Shown: positions 21,996 through 35,771 of the stretch, piece by piece | Numbering within the stretch: the first letter of the stretch is position 1 | How the letters are laid out: every line of letters begins with the position of its first letter | Source of the DNA: Cytospora piceicola | Lineage: Eukaryota; Ascomycota; Sordariomycetes; Diaporthales; Cytosporaceae | Direction of reading: 5' to 3' | NCBI GenBank assembly: GCA_023375675.1 | Contig: JALQBC010000001.1 | Coordinates: 1,178,001-1,242,000, forward strand | DNA: 64,000 nt | Translations under genes and position numbers: made by a program | Notes under the pieces: model-generated | Databases searched by the model: none | Seen by the model: the letters and a program-made list of their open reading frames with translations, nothing else | What the model was told of the DNA's origin: nothing

Positions 21996-24900
21996 GGTGG
22001 GCAGCGGCTGTTGCTGTGGGATTCAACCCGGCTGGAGACCGGTAGGCGCAAGTATTATCACCGCTCCTAGAGATGATGTCGAAGAGATCTGCCTTTGAGT
22101 TCGAGCTGGCGCGGAGTCCCGGGAAGCAAGGAGAACTCGATTGTTGGCCGACCGATGTTGGGTAATGTAGTCTGCCCCGAGCACGCTACCAAGGCGTCAG
22201 CGCCATATACTCGGTTGGATTCATTGTGTGTGTATTCTCACAGCTTTGAGGAAGGAAGGAAACGCGGGTAAACAGACAGGAGTTGCGTTAGCTCACGTGT
22301 AAGCCTTGGGTGATCCTCTTGATACCTAGGTACTTGTCGGTGGTGATCTGGAAGAAATTGAGACTGAGTCGAAAGATATGGCCGCCCAATTCGATGACTA
22401 AATACTCAATTGACGAAGAGTGAGAGGTATCAGACAAGAAGATATCACGGAATACGCCGTTCGCCTGGATCCGACTAGGATGGTTTTATCATTGGAGGTG
22501 TGACTCTACCTCTACGGATACCCTGGGAAGCACACCTCTCGCTATTAGTCTACTTTCATCAACCTTTGAAGTGTTGAAGATTCGGTACGGTGACGTGAGA
22601 AGCAATGGCTCCAGGGGTGCAGCTGGCAGCTAACAGTGAGCAGCGCAGAGGATTCAGGCACGACAGGCCGCTGACTGGAAGCCGTAACAGGCGATGACAG
22701 GGGTAGCTCCAGGTAGCTCGCGTGCTGACCTTGACTGTGTACCGTGCTGTAAGGCTGAGTCTCACCTCCCCCAACTTGCAAGTGGCCCAAAAACGGCCGC
22801 TGTAACGGGTAGCCGCACCGTCGATCTTTAGCGACCGCCGCCACAAAAACGGCTTCTAGTGTTCCAGAATCTCGCCCAGATCTCGACTGTCACCAGGTGC
22901 GACTTCCCTTTTGTCACACATCACTGACGACTCATTGCTACTTGGATCAGTACTCCCAAGGTTCTGAATGCCTACCTAGGTAGGTACCTCTGATTACCCT
23001 TCATGCCAACCATTCTCATATGTCCCGAGGTCGTCATCATATCTGTGCAACTTGGATATGTATCCAGCCAGCCCGTCTACTCCCGCCGTCTCTGTCCTCG
23101 TCACCACGATAATTACAGACCATTCTGAGCCGCCTCGAGAAGACCAAACGCTTATGATAGTATTCTTAGAACTGAAACGGGAGGCCGTTCCGAATCTGCC
23201 TGATGCAACTTCCCTCCTTTTTGCGGAATCAGCGAATCGAAAATCGTTTGTCTCATCTAGAGCCTCGATTCCGCTATGCCAGCTTCCGGCAATTCCACCT
23301 GGCTCGGGGAAATGAGATGGAGTGGAATCCAACGTGCAAGGCAACGGCCCGCTGCTCAATGGTGCCTTCACTATCTCCGGGACTCCCTTCCTAAGTACTC
23401 ATCAAGGTCCATTGAAACCTTACAATCAGGCTCTCCAGTAATGTTCACACATTCTGTCAGCTGATACGATGAGTATCTGCCCCTCGACCTTTGGATCTGT
23501 TATACGGTTTGCTTTCAGCTACGGCACTGAACCCCAATGTCTCTCTGAGTTTTCGAATTATAGGGCAGAAAACAACCTATTCGGTGCACCAATCGGGTTT
23601 TGCCATATATGCCTGGAGTTGACGAACTGGTCATACGAAACACACAACTTTCCAATTTCGAGTTGAAAGTAGCCTCGAATCTATACGGTATCTAGGGGGT
23701 ACGACTCACCTCCGATGATGGTCTATCACTTGCAACCACCAGACCTTCCGCAACAGGCCATATTGCCACTGCACAGCTAGATGTCGCCCAAGTCGACACG
23801 TCACCATTCGGACCAGGGGCTTGCACGATAGACGATTCCGAACGAGCAGGAGGCTCAAATTATGGCACATATAGCAGCAAGTATCTGACTTTAGCAACCT
23901 AAGTGTTTTCAGCGTCGCTTAGATCGGTAGCACCATTTCAGCCACCGGAGACCTGCAGCGCAGGATGGATCTCTCCTTTTCGAAAAGTTGGCTAGCGTTG
24001 GACGCGGCTCCAATCACCGGACACGAGAGGCGGATATTTCGCTTGTCAGCCGGAGGAGTGGTCTTCGGTTGCGCATGCTGATGACGAGTGGGAGACGGCT
24101 GCGATAGTTGCACCGTTGCCACTCGCGAACAACAGTGAACAACAACATCCGGATCGAGTCGTCCCTCAGGGGAACAGGGGAACATCACAGCAGGAGATGC
24201 TCGTTATATGGAACTGGAGACGGGACATGGACCTGCAAGATTGTGTGATGGTGTACATGGGCGTAGCAGAATGATCAGGTATCATAACCTGGGGAAGGGC
24301 AACGAAATGGAGTCAACCTGAGAAGAATTCCACGTGACTGTGAAGGAATGGAATCGCCGATTTGGGTCGTTGGGGGACGGACGGGAGATCACGTCTTCAG
24401 ACCGCGACGCTGTGTGCACAGAAGCTCAAACCCTTCCAGCTCGGCGCCCTTTCTCTGGTGTTCTACCGACAGGGCTTTGCGAGAACTATCACTCAGCATC
24501 TGCACAGTGGCAGAAGCAGCTATTGGCCACCTCCCAATTGGAAGGCGTGCAGGTGTACGTTACTCGGCTCGAGATGCTACACAACGGGACTTTGCAACAG
24601 ATTTTCGCGGAGGAAACAAGTCATAAAGCACCACATCCGTCGTAATCAACTTCGCACGCCTTGACGGGATCAAGGAATTGCAGGCAACGGGAACAGACCC
24701 TTGACGTGGTAAGTAGACTCTCATGACCGCTGACGCCCATCGAGGAGGTTTCCGCTCTTTTCTTGCGCGTGTTGAAGACCACTGCGCCGAGAAACTCGGG
24801 CTGGCGCCTCTGTATATCTTGATTGGCGGTGCAGCCTGTAGCAAGTGCTTCGGGACACCAATGTCAGGATGCTGCCCTGTTCTCCGTGGAAAAGCCATCA

Positions 24901-27097
24901 TGAAGTTCAAGCCTTCTTGGCCTTGTCAAGCCACAAGCGGCCTAGACAAGCCTTCTACGGCCAGTACATCTACTTTATGAAGCCACAGCGACCTTTGATC
25001 ATGGTGCAACGTATTTGCTACCAGGATTGTATCATCAGGACAAGCAGCCCTGCACAACCTGTCGATCTTTGGCCGTTTTCTAGTTGGAAGCTTTGATTCC
25101 ACAGATCATAGCCAAGGACATGCCCCTGGGGGTAGCTCACTAACGCGACATGGGCGACGAGATGCAAAATAGACTCACACTTTTCTTTTCGTTTTCTTCT
25201 TCGGACCGGCTACAAAGCTCTTTGCTTTCGAACACGCCCTTCCTGTGATGCGCTTAATCAAAGTGCTGCGACAACCCCATGCGGAACCCATCTGAGGACG
25301 CTGTAGTTCCGCATCGAGTCTCACATTACCCACATCTATGACCTCGGATTTAGACATAGCCATGAATGGAGTGCGCAAGTGATGCTCATGGGTCGATACA
25401 GGTGCCGGTCACTTTGTCCCCGATGGAGTCCTCAGCCCGATTCACGCGCAACGCGGAAGTAGATGGCATCGACGCGCACAGTACAATGCGTTGTAACCCT
25501 GCAACGACTAAGCCAAAGCCTCTCACCTTGAGTGGTGAATGTACATATGGTACAAGCTCGATGCCGCGCATATACGTCAGCGAGTTCCGATGTCTCGGGT
25601 GCCTGCCGTACCACGAGATGTCTCACTTCACCGAGGAATTGGTGCAGGTGCTTGGGGTCACGTTAAGACTACCACTCAGTCTAGTAAATACGTACGCTCA
25701 CGTTGCGGCACACACTCGCCTCCTACGAGGTAGGGACTCTCTTTCTCTTCACTATCACCATGATGGGGAGGCCAAAAGGTGGATATAGCAGCGGGGATCC
25801 ACAAAAGATATCCAGAAGCACCAACAAGGCTGTTATTGGCGATGTATTTTCAGGACTGCTCTGCGCAGTCAGCCTACACGATGCGGCGTTCCAAAGTATC
25901 GATACGTGACTGAAACACCCTAACTGACGTTGCGCTGACCAGGGCCGGATTCATGGCCAAACCCTTAGCTGTCGCTGAGATTACTAGCGCCCGCTACAGA
26001 GTCGGATGTTAAATAAGGGCCCGAAAAGAGCAGAGGCTGAAGTCAACGTCAAGGCCCAAACGATGATCAGTCAACCATAGCTTTCTGAAGACTGAGCTGG
26101 TCATAGGTCGAAATCTATCTACCTTTCGGCTGCCAGCTGACAGCCAGTTAGGAGGAACGATCCAGCGATGAATGAGTTGTTCACAACAACTCGTCTGCTC
26201 TTATGTCACGACAACGGGCAATATCGTGTTCAGGCAAAGCGGTCAAGGCTGATGGACCGAATGGACCCAGTCCCACCTACTCAGCCCCTCGGCTCAAGAG
26301 GTCTCGTCTAGTTCGTTTGCTCGAAGCTGCAGCGATCACAGGCCTAGTTTGTCTAACGGTGGGTGACATGGTATTATCGGCCTGTCGGCCTGAGGGCCCC
26401 GCGATGAACAGGCTGGATAGGCCAGCTAGGCCCCCCAGAGTCACCACAGCTGTTTACTCAATCTAGATGCCAACATCAAAAAGGGTCCAGACAAGTCAGA
26501 TGGATTCACCGCTCTAACCAAGTGGCTCCCCCTGAGACTGCTGAGGGACCCCAAGTGGCAGTGAAGGGTTCCAAATCATGCAGGCCAAGACCCTGATTTG
26601 CAGGGAACTTTGGTTTCGAATGCGCCCCTTGTCAGTCTCACTCGCCTCGTCACACAGCTCAGTCCCAACATCGCGACCAGGTTGGTACGCGTGCTTGTGG
26701 GTGGATGGGCAATCAGAGGAACTATTTTATCTTCATTTTGTAACAGCCCGCCATCCTTAGCAGTGAGCAATTGAATACATATTACTCTCTGCAGAGTTCA
26801 ACATCGTGCAATATCTGTCTATCCCGAGTCCCATCTGCTGCTCGGCTCCTCTTCTCATCAACCGATTCCGTATCTGCAAGTTGTCCATCATCGTGGAGAC
26901 AGCATCGTGGCTCTGCGTGGAGCTTTTGCCCCCCCCCCCCTGGACGTTTGACTTCACAAGACATCTCCACATCACCAATCTGTTTATAAACAAGCCCAGG
27001 GCGCTCATATGCTCTTCAATATCCTCTTGCCAGGCTCCTCTGTCACTTCCCTCCCTCTTTCTCCCCTCTCACCTTCCTCATAGAACAAGCCGCAAAC
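21996..27097. other. 5.1 kb gene-poor region
   Basis: No protein family was recognised in six frames. The longest frames (103 codons at 24334-24645 plus; 140 codons at 25366-25788 plus) show no known motif. CCTAGGTA-type motifs lie at 22324-22332 and 22974-22986. A run of 12 C (26929-26940) lies in the presumed 5' leader of the phospholipase D gene. It could hold non-coding RNA or decayed genes. Confidence 0.45.
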
Positions 27098-29887
27098 ATG
27101 TCCGGCATCTTTAAGAAGCTCGAGGCGGGCCTCTCCGGCATCTTCGGCTCCGAAGAAGAGAAGCACTCTCACACCCACGAGGGCGCCGAGTGCCATGAAA
27201 TCCACGGCGAGCACAGTGGAAACCGCTATCAGTCTTTTGCGCCCCAGTCGTCTGGGCACGCTAAGTGGCACATCGATGGCTGCGCTTACTTCTGGGCCCT
27301 TTCCGAGGCACTTGAAGGTGAGAAAGCTCCTCAACCCCCGAGTGATTGAGATTGGACGACCATCTGTGGCTCTGTAAGTAAGCATATTGACCACGATCGT
27401 TTCACAGAGGCCCAGGAAACCATCTACATCCTGGACTGGTGGTTGTCCCCAGAGCTGTACCTGCGCCGCCCTCCAGCAAAGAACAACAAGTACCGTCTTG
27501 ACAACATGCTGAAGGCTGCCGCCGAGCGTGGTGTTAAGATCAATGTGATTATATATAAGGAGGTCGCCCAGGCACTGTCCTGTAACTCGGCGCACAGCAA
27601 GGAAGCCCTTGAGGCTCTCCACGAGAACATCAAGGTGTTCCGCCACCCTGATCACGCACCTACCGGCCAGGACATCGCTTCGGAGATCAAGACTGGATTC
27701 CACAACCTGTCCCTTGACACCTTCAGTTTGTCCAAGATGTCCGGAGACACTCTGAAGACCCTCTACGGTACTCACGACGACGTTGTGCTTTTCTGGGCAC
27801 ACCACGAGAAGCTGTGTCTGATCGATAACAAGATTGCCTTTATGGGCGGTCTTGACTGCTGCTTTGGCCGTTGGGATACCAACAGCCACCCTATTGCGGA
27901 TGCCCACCCCGGAAACGTGGATGCCATCATCTACCCTGGTCAGGATTACAACAACGCACGTGTCTACGACTTCGAAGGCGTCGACAAGTGGGAACAGAAC
28001 AAGCTCGACCGCACCAAGTACTCGCGTATGGGCTGGTCCGACATCAGCATCTCTCTTATCGGGCCCATCACGAACAGCCTGGCGCTCCACTTCGTGGACC
28101 GGTGGAACTACATCTACGGCCAGAAGTACAACACCGACTCCAACTCCAAGTACCAGCCGATCGAGGCCGTTGTGGAACATGCCCCTCCTTCCCGCACTCT
28201 CCTCGAGCAGGGACAGTACGAGGCTGGTGAGATGTTTGGAGGAATCTCTCGCCACTTCAGTAAGCACTTTGGGCGCATGTGGGGCGAGGAGCCCCAGCAG
28301 GAGCGCCAGGAGGACCATGGCTTGCACATCCAGCTGTGTCGAAGCGCCTGCCCCTGGTCTTCTGGACACCCCACTGAGCACTCCATCGCCAATGCCTACA
28401 TTGACGCCATCACCAACGCACAGCACTTCATCTACATCGAGAACCAGGTAAGTTCCCACCGAAGCTGGTGCTATTCCGACCCCGGTTGGTGTGTTCAAGG
28501 TATCTGACAAAACCCGCAGTTCTTCATCACCGCCACCGACGACAAGCAGGAGCCGGTCTACAACAAGCTCGGCGCAGCCATCGTGTCGCGGATCGTGCGC
28601 GCGTACGAGAACAGCGAGGCCTTCCGCGTCATCGTGGCGATGCCGGCCGTGCCCGCCTTCGCGGGCGACCTCAAGTCCAACGGCGCGCTCGGCACGCGGG
28701 GCATCATGGAGTTCCAGTACAACTCCATCAGCCGCGGGGGCCACTCCATCATCGAGAAGCTCCGGCAGGCGGGCATCGTGCACCCGGACCAGTACATCTC
28801 CTTCTACAACCTGCGCAACTACGACCGGCTCAACACGTCGACCACCATGTCCCGCGCGCAGGACGAGTCGGGCGTGCAGTACGACGACGCGCGCCGCGAG
28901 TTCGACGACCACGTCGAGGCCGGGTACGACGGGTACGGGCGCGACGAGCGGGCCGAGGGCCGCCTGGGGCGCCAGTACCGCGCGTACCAGGACGCGGCCG
29001 AGAGGCAGGACGACCGGACGTGGGACACCATCTCGGCGGCGTACATGGAGTCCGGGCCGGGCCTGGACTCGGTCCCGTGGGAGGGCTCGCCCGAGGCGGA
29101 GCTGGAGGCGTTCGTGTCCGAGGAGCTGTACATCCACTCCAAGGTGCTCATCGCCGACGACCGGCTCGTCATCTGCGGCAGCGCGAACCTGAACGACCGG
29201 TCGCAGCTGGGCACGCACGACTCGGAGATCGCCGTCGTCATCGAGGACCCCACGCCCGTGCGGTCGTCCATGGCCGGCCAGGAGTGGGCCGCGTCCAAGT
29301 TCGCCGCCTCGCTGCGCAGGCAGCTCTTCCGCAAGCACCTGGGCCTGCTGCCCGACCAGCGGTGGGACCGGCCCGACGCCAACTTCCACCCCGTCACGGC
29401 GGGCGGCAACGAGTACGACTGGGGCTCCGCGGCCGACCAGCTGGTGGCGGACCCCCTCAGCGACGGCTTCGACCAGATCTGGCGCGGCACGGCGCGCACC
29501 AACACCGAGGTCTTCAGCAAGGCGTTCCACAACGTGCCCAACGATGTCGTGCGCACGTGGGAGGACTACGAGAACTTCTTCAGCAAGTACTTCATCATCC
29601 CCGGCAGCGAAGAGGAGAAGAGGCTCAAGGAGAACGAGGAGAAGAGGAGCAAGGGCGAGGAGGTCGACGAGGACGACCACAAGGAGGAGGGCACCGGCAC
29701 CGACAAGGTGCCGTACGGCCACGTCGTCAAGTCCGAGTTCAGCGGCGGCGTCGAGGAGCTCAAGGAGCACCTGTCCAAGATCAGGGGCACGCTCGTGGAG
29801 ATGCCCTTGGACTTCCTGGTCGATGTCGACGACATTGCCAAGGCCGGCCTGGAGCTGAACGGATTCACGGATGAGATCTACACGTAA
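27098..29887 (+). CDS. Phospholipase D (two HKD motifs)
   Basis: Exons 27098-27317, 27408-28447 and 28520-29887 join in frame across introns of 90 and 72 bp (GTGAGA...ACAG, GTAAGT...GCAG), giving 875 residues. Both catalytic HxKxxxxD motifs are present: HEKLCLID at 206-213 and HSKVLIAD at 626-633, the latter followed by GSAN. Other PLD blocks are present, including IYILDWWLSPE near 79-89 and YIENQFFITA across the second splice. PLD hydrolyses phosphatidylcholine to phosphatidic acid and choline at membranes, with roles in signalling and vesicle traffic. There is no PX or PH domain; the N-terminus is a short His-rich segment, so this is the compact fungal PLD class rather than the long SPO14 form. 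The C-terminus (about 800-840) is a charged Glu/Lys coil. Exon 3 is markedly GC-rich. Confidence 0.95.
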
Positions 29888-30542
29888 GCCGGCGGGTCAG
29901 TCATCCCTTGGAGATCGACGGATCACGATGTATTAGGATAGCGTGTCTAGAAGCAGCGTTGAATTCCAGCCTCGTCCGTCTGTGTGATTCACCACAATCA
30001 AAATCAAGAAAGCATTTTCACACATCTTGCTGCATAAGCAACCCAGGTATACGCACACTGATTTGTATGGGTTGTTCTCCATCGAACTCCTCTAATTCGC
30101 AAATGCTAGACGCCAACATACCGAGGTTCTCCTCACCGCCCTCAAACAGGACCAAGGTGATCTCGAAAACAAGAAAGAACAAAAAGGGAAGTGATATTAG
30201 TATGCAACGTTCGCCCGTATCTTGCCAACCTGAAGTCTCTCGAACCCCGTTGATCCTAACCTTTGACCCCCAACTCATCCTCAAACCCGTACACAGCTGG
30301 TGTACCTTACATGGTATTCCACTCGCCGTGAACCGTTGCCTAGCATACCAAAGCCAAAGCGATACCATCGTATATGACATGTGGCACGACGTGTTGATAT
30401 ACAGACATATTCTTATATGTGGCCGCCACGCAAGAACGACCCCATTCCTTCATGCGCCGTAGCATTTGCGTTTCTATCCCTTCAATTCTTTGTCATGTCG
30501 TCATACCTCATCGCACAGCCCCATCCCATAAGCTCCGTCACC
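29888..30542. other. Convergent 3' intergenic region
   Basis: Lies between the stop codons of the PLD gene (plus) and the PDI-like gene (minus). No gene is seen; it is presumably the two 3' UTRs. Confidence 0.5.
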
Positions 30543-32784
30543 TCAGTCCACCTTACCGTTGACGTTGGAACCGAGGAGAGGTGCCTTGGAGTCCTCACCC
30601 AAAAAGGGGCGACCAGCCCTCCTCCTGGAGCGGCCACGTAACCACGAGGCAGAACCGAGGACTAGACCGAAGATGCAGCCAAGCGTAAGGTATGGGTGCT
30701 CAGAGAAAGTGACCCGTATGTCGAAGAATATCTTCTCTAAGCTCGAGATGGTTAACTTAGGCTTGAGCTTTTGTGGCTGCGCCGTAACCTTGTTGATGGT
30801 TTCCAAGATCGAGGTACGCGATGGAACGATGTAGTTGCCGGTGCTGGTCTGGTCCCAGTAGCGACGGTTCTAAACCGACATTAGTAAGCTGATCAAAACA
30901 TATCTCAGTCGAGAGGATACTTACGTCTTCATCGTTGATAATGACCCTGTCGCCCTCCTTCACATCAATGCCGTAAGTAGTACGGATCCATCTCTGCCAA
31001 AAGGCCCCGTCGACCCAAGCAAATGTGACCTCCTTCCGGTCGGCCCGGTCCATGCTCACATGAATGCTCTTGGCAGCTCTGAGGGCTCGTTGGTCACCGC
31101 GGTCCTCGGCTTCCTCGATCCGCAACTGCTTGGCATCACGAAGCTCCTGGCGCTCAAACTGGAAGAGCTGGATCTGCTTATCTATCCATTCGGTCGCCGC
31201 GCTCTTCATTTCCCGTATAGCTCCTGTAAAACTCTCCTGATCTTGTCTGTTCAGGATTCCCAGGACCACGATCTTGCCATCCATGATCTCGCGCGCATTT
31301 GACGCAGTGAGCTCAGGCAAAATGGGCAGCCATGTGGACCTCATCCACTCAAGAACCTGGCGAGTGTCCCGCATCTCCCTTGGAGTGAGAGGGCTGTAAT
31401 ACGTTGGCCTACCCTCCCGAGATACGATGAGCCGCGGCCATGTGGTGATCTTGTACTTGTCGAATAACCTGGTATCCTTGGTCTTGACCAGCTTGGCCTT
31501 GCCAATGAGGCTCAGGGGCAACCGTTCAAGAGCCATGAAATCCTCGGCCGTGGTTGCGTGGTCATAAAAGTAAATAAAGATGACCTCCTCTTTCTCTTCC
31601 AACACTGCGAGAGACTCGGCATCCACATCCTGCACGCCTCTCGCAAGATCAGTCGCCTTCTCGGCATATTGAACAAAGTCGCCGATGCCACGGAGCCCTT
31701 CGTACTCCACACGCTCACCACCCCTGAAGAACAGAATGGTGGGGTAGCCATGGAGCTTGGCATCTTTGCAGAGTCGCTTTTCGACTTCGCAATTGACCTC
31801 GCCAATGTTCAGCTTTCCCTGCATTTCCTTGGCAAGTTGCTGCCAATTCGGCGCCATAGCCTGACAATGGTGGCACCACGGCGCATAGAACTTAACGAAC
31901 CATGGCTCATGCGTCATTGTCACCATTGACTGGAAGCTCTCTGCCGTCAGAGGCACAGAGACGCCGTTCGGGTTCGGGGTCTTCGTGGGCTTCGCAGGTG
32001 TCTCGGGCTCGACCCTTGCGGCCTTGGGTTGCTGTGCCTTCAAAGTCCCAAGCTCTTCAATCACCGGAACCGCAGCAGCCTTCGTAGGCTCTCTAAGCTC
32101 GATTGGCGCGGCGGCGTCGGGTTTGGGAACAGAACCTAGTTTGTCATCGCCAGCCGGCTTCGGACGCGCCGTGGCGCCCACTTCAGGTAGCAGCAGGTTC
32201 GTGGGCCTGGACCCGGGCCTTTCGCGGTCGAGAACGGGCTCGAAAACATCGGCCAAAAACTTCAGGTCCTTGACACCTCTGTAACTATCGCTGATCTTGC
32301 CATCTATGAAGAGCACTGTCGTTGGCCAATGTGTGACCCCGTTGGCGGAGCATAAATCGCCGAATGCGATGCAGTCAATCATTGCGAATCGCCAGTCGTA
32401 GTACTCTTCGAATGATTTACCAGGTCCCGGCGCAGGATCGGTGTAGTAGAATTCGTACAATGTCCGGTAGATCGGCGCATAGTCCTGACAATGCCCGCAG
32501 TATGGGCTATATCATGTCAGTATGGCTTCCAAGCATCCATTCTGACCTTCGCGGTACCAAACGTACCTGTAGTGTTTGACCACCATGTATTTTGATTTTC
32601 TGATCTCTGTATCGTAGTTGGCTGGGCTGAGCTCCAACATTGGAGGGACCTGCTTTCCATCGAAGATGGTGGTCTCGAGGCTCTTGTCCTCCGGTATCTC
32701 CTCGTCGTCAATATTGTCATCTTGGGCTGCTACTCGGGCAGCAGCTCCGAGGAGCAAACCCCAAGCTAGGGATGAGAGTCTCAT
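30543..32784 (-). CDS. ER membrane protein disulfide isomerase-like protein (EPS1/TMX type)
   Basis: Exons 32784-32567, 32506-30925 and 30869-30543 join across introns of 60 and 55 bp, giving 708 residues. A signal peptide covers residues 1-20 (LLLGAAARVAA). The first thioredoxin domain has its redox site CGHC at 76-79 (YSPYCGHCQDYAP), rebuilt across the first splice. A Pro/Ala/Lys-rich linker of about 80 residues follows, then a second thioredoxin domain with APWCHHC (CHHC 284-287). Next come non-catalytic thioredoxin-like folds and a C-terminal transmembrane helix (about 659-677). The tail ends LLGSNVNGKVD. The protein should catalyse disulfide exchange in the ER lumen while anchored in the membrane, as yeast Eps1 does. 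Its start faces TDP1 across a shared upstream region. Confidence 0.9.
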
Positions 32785-33845
32785 GGCTATTATAGGCTCT
32801 GATCGAGGATGGTCCGTCGAGAGGGCAAATCGATTTGGGGGGAGGGGGTTGTCCGGGGGGCAAAAGGGCACACCAGACCCGGGCTGTTATGGTACTGGCA
32901 GACGCCAGTAGCTGTCGCGTATTTCGTTCAGGCTCCTATTGTCGAACCTTGTAGAATGAGCATTTGGAGGTCCCTGGATGGATGGCTTCCTCGAAAACCG
33001 GGTCTCTCTGGATTCGAGAACGAAAGACGTTGGCGAAGTGAGAGGCAGGGGCACCCTCGTGTGGTGGCGATCAGCACAGGAGGGATCTGTCTGTCTTCGC
33101 CTGATACCAATGACCGGTAACCTGTATCTGTAACCCGACAATCTCTGAATAAAGGGCGACGAGAACACAAGGCGACGCAAGGAAAATGTTGTGTGTAGCT
33201 CGGTGACGGTGGTGATGATTGCAAAATGATAGGACGGATGTTCGTTCGCACAAGTCACAAGAAGTGTCAAGTTGGAAACGCTCAGTGTCAGACTGCCTCT
33301 ACTTTGCTAGTCGCTAGTGAAAGCGCTGTTCTGGTGATTGGACAGTGATGAACAGTTTGGTTCTAGGCTGGCCGGACTGTGGAGCCTGCCCCCGAAAGTT
33401 AATCTGTAGGGCCCCGGACGTTAATGTTCCCCCGATTGAAAACAGGGGCAAGGCAGCTAGCTGCTGTTAATTCAGTACTTAGCCTCATGGTAAGCTCTTG
33501 CCTGGATTTCTAGTACTGACTAACACACACATATTGCCGTCCTTACCTGCAACAACACCTTCTACTTCACCTATGAAGTACTCTGTGGACGGACAACTTG
33601 AGATATCCAGAAATTGCCCAAGCACTGTTCTGGGGATAACTACAGCAGTTTGCAACTGGTTTATCTTGTCCTTCTCAGGCTTGGTTTTGAGGTAGCACCA
33701 GCACAGTCGTGTGTTTCAACCTCACCTTTGTAAACCATTCCTTGCAACCAGCTCCCAGCTCGAAATGCATCTTAGTTTTAGATGCTTCTATTCTCATGCC
33801 TACAAAGCGACTAACCATTTCTCTATAGCCACTTTACCAAGGATC
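32785..33845. promoter_or_regulatory. Divergent promoter region, PDI-like / TDP1
   Basis: This 1.06 kb gap between two divergently transcribed genes contains no gene. It must hold both promoters and 5' leaders. No specific factor site was identified. Confidence 0.5.
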
Positions 33846-35523
33846 ATGGAGCCGCCTACCAAGCGACAACGTCTGAATATTGACGATGATGAAAAGAACA
33901 CCGCAGAACCACCAGCCCACTCATATCCTCGCTCACTAAGCCACCCCGTCAGTCCCCCTAGGAGGAGGAGTCGCGTACAGGCCGCGCCAGCCGATGTTAC
34001 TGAGCTGCCAAGTGCGGAAACGACATCCTTCAAGCCCACGGTTACGGAGACGGGGAACAAGACGTTTAGATCGCCGTTTCAGCTTACTTGGATTCGCGAT
34101 CTTCCGGATGAGGCGAATACTGACGCCGTCACCCTGGGGGACATACTGGGAGACCCTCTGATCGCAGAATGCTGGGATTTCAACTACCTACACGATATCG
34201 ACTTCCTACTGTCTCATTTTGATCAAGATGTCAGAGAGCTGGTGAAAGTCCACGTTGTACACGGGTTCTGGAAGAAGGAGGATCCAAGCCGCCTGATGTT
34301 GCAGGTCAGCCTCGGACAGACTCTACGTCTATCACTACCACGACTGACACTTGCTACAGGAGCAGGCGGAGAGTCACAAGAATGTTGCGCTTCACTGCGC
34401 CTTTATGCCTGAGATGTTTGGGACGCACCACTCCAAGATGCTGATTCTTATTCGCCATGACGACACAGCTCAGGTCGTTATCCATACAGCCAACATGATC
34501 GCTAGGGACTGGACCAACATGACCCAAAGCGTATGGCGAAGCCCTCTCCTCCCTTTGCTCAAGACACCGCAAAGCCGCAGTGGAGATGAGCTGAAGACGG
34601 GTAGCGGCGAGAAGTTTAAGCTAGACCTTGTCAATTATCTCAGAGAATACGACAGGAGAAGGTCTGTCTGTCGGTCCTTGGTCGAGAAACTCGAGAGATA
34701 CGATTTCTCCGCCATCAGAGGTGCTTTGATAGCCTCTGTTCCAGGACGCCACAATATCCATGACGAATCCGAGACGAGATGGGGCTGGGCAGGGCTGAAG
34801 CAGGCTTTACGAAACATACCCGTGCAAGAAGGGAAGTCCGAGATTGTAGTGCAGATATCGAGTATCGCAACGTTGGGTCCAACCGACACGTGGCTCCGTC
34901 AAAGCTTGTTTGGCTCACTCAAATCCTCAAACAATGCGGCGAGTGAGCCCAGCTTCAAAGTCGTGTTTCCCACCCCGGACGAGATCCGGCAAAGCCTGGA
35001 CGGGTATGAGAGCGGCGGCTCGATCCACACAAAGATACAGTCGGCACAGCAGGCGAAGCAGCTCGTTTACCTCAAGCCGATGTTCTGCCACTGGGCGAAC
35101 GACGCTCGGCACGGGCGAAATCTCGAACCTGGCACGGCGGTCCAGGAGGCGGGTCGCAAGCGGGCGGCTCCCCATATCAAGACCTACATCCGCCATGGGG
35201 AAAAGTCCATCGACTGGGCCCTTACCACGTCGGCAAACCTGTCCAAGCAGGCCTGGGGGGAAGCCGTCAATGGGGCAGGCGAGAGTCGGATCGCGTCATG
35301 GGAGATCGGCGTGTTGGTCTGGCCCTCTCTCTTCGATGAAAGAGCTACGATGGTGGGCACTTTTCAGAAGGACACGCCCGATGGAGATGCAGAGACGCCT
35401 ATCGTCGGCCTTCGAATTCCGTATAACCTTCCCTTGCAAAGGTACGGCGCAGACGAGAAGCCTTGGGTTGCGACAGCGAGTTACACCGAACCGGATGGGC
35501 AAGGGCGCAAATGGGAAGGTTAA
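33846..35523 (+). CDS. tdp1: Tyrosyl-DNA phosphodiesterase 1
   Basis: Exons 33846-34304 and 34360-35523 flank a 55 bp intron (GTCAGC, branch CTGAC, CTACAG), giving 540 residues. Two HKN motifs form the PLD-superfamily active site: GTHHSKMLIL with His177 and Lys179, and PHIKTY with His425 and Lys427, followed by TTSANLSKQAWG with Asn446. The first 75 residues are basic and disordered (PPTKRQRLN) and probably include the nuclear signal. TDP1 removes tyrosyl peptides of stalled topoisomerase I and other 3' adducts from DNA ends. I start at 33846 because the usual Met-x-PP-x-KRQR N-terminus begins there; an upstream in-frame ATG at 33711 falls in leader-like sequence. The gene converges on the ACBP gene, 248 bp away. 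Confidence 0.95.
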
Positions 35524-35771
35524 CCTGGGGTAAGTAGCTGCAACATGGGAGAGATGGTCCGGGCGGGTGTTCTTCTCAGTTGGCACACGATCGCGCAAGG
35601 AGTTAGCACCGTTCGCCAGGCTCTTCGGTGAGCCGCGATTGCATATAGCTTTCTTAATCAGGAAATCTTTCCCAACCGTCGCCCTGGGCGTGCATGTATT
35701 CTCTGCTGCCTCATGTTGCGACTATATGCCTGCTCAATCATCCATCCCTTGCAACAATCGACTGGGTTGGC

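Noticed and set aside
27005..29770. A 921-codon open frame on the minus strand opposite phospholipase D
   Set aside because: It is the antisense shadow of GC-rich PLD exons with third-position bias. It spans both PLD introns, its composition is Val/Leu/Arg-skewed, and it resembles no family.
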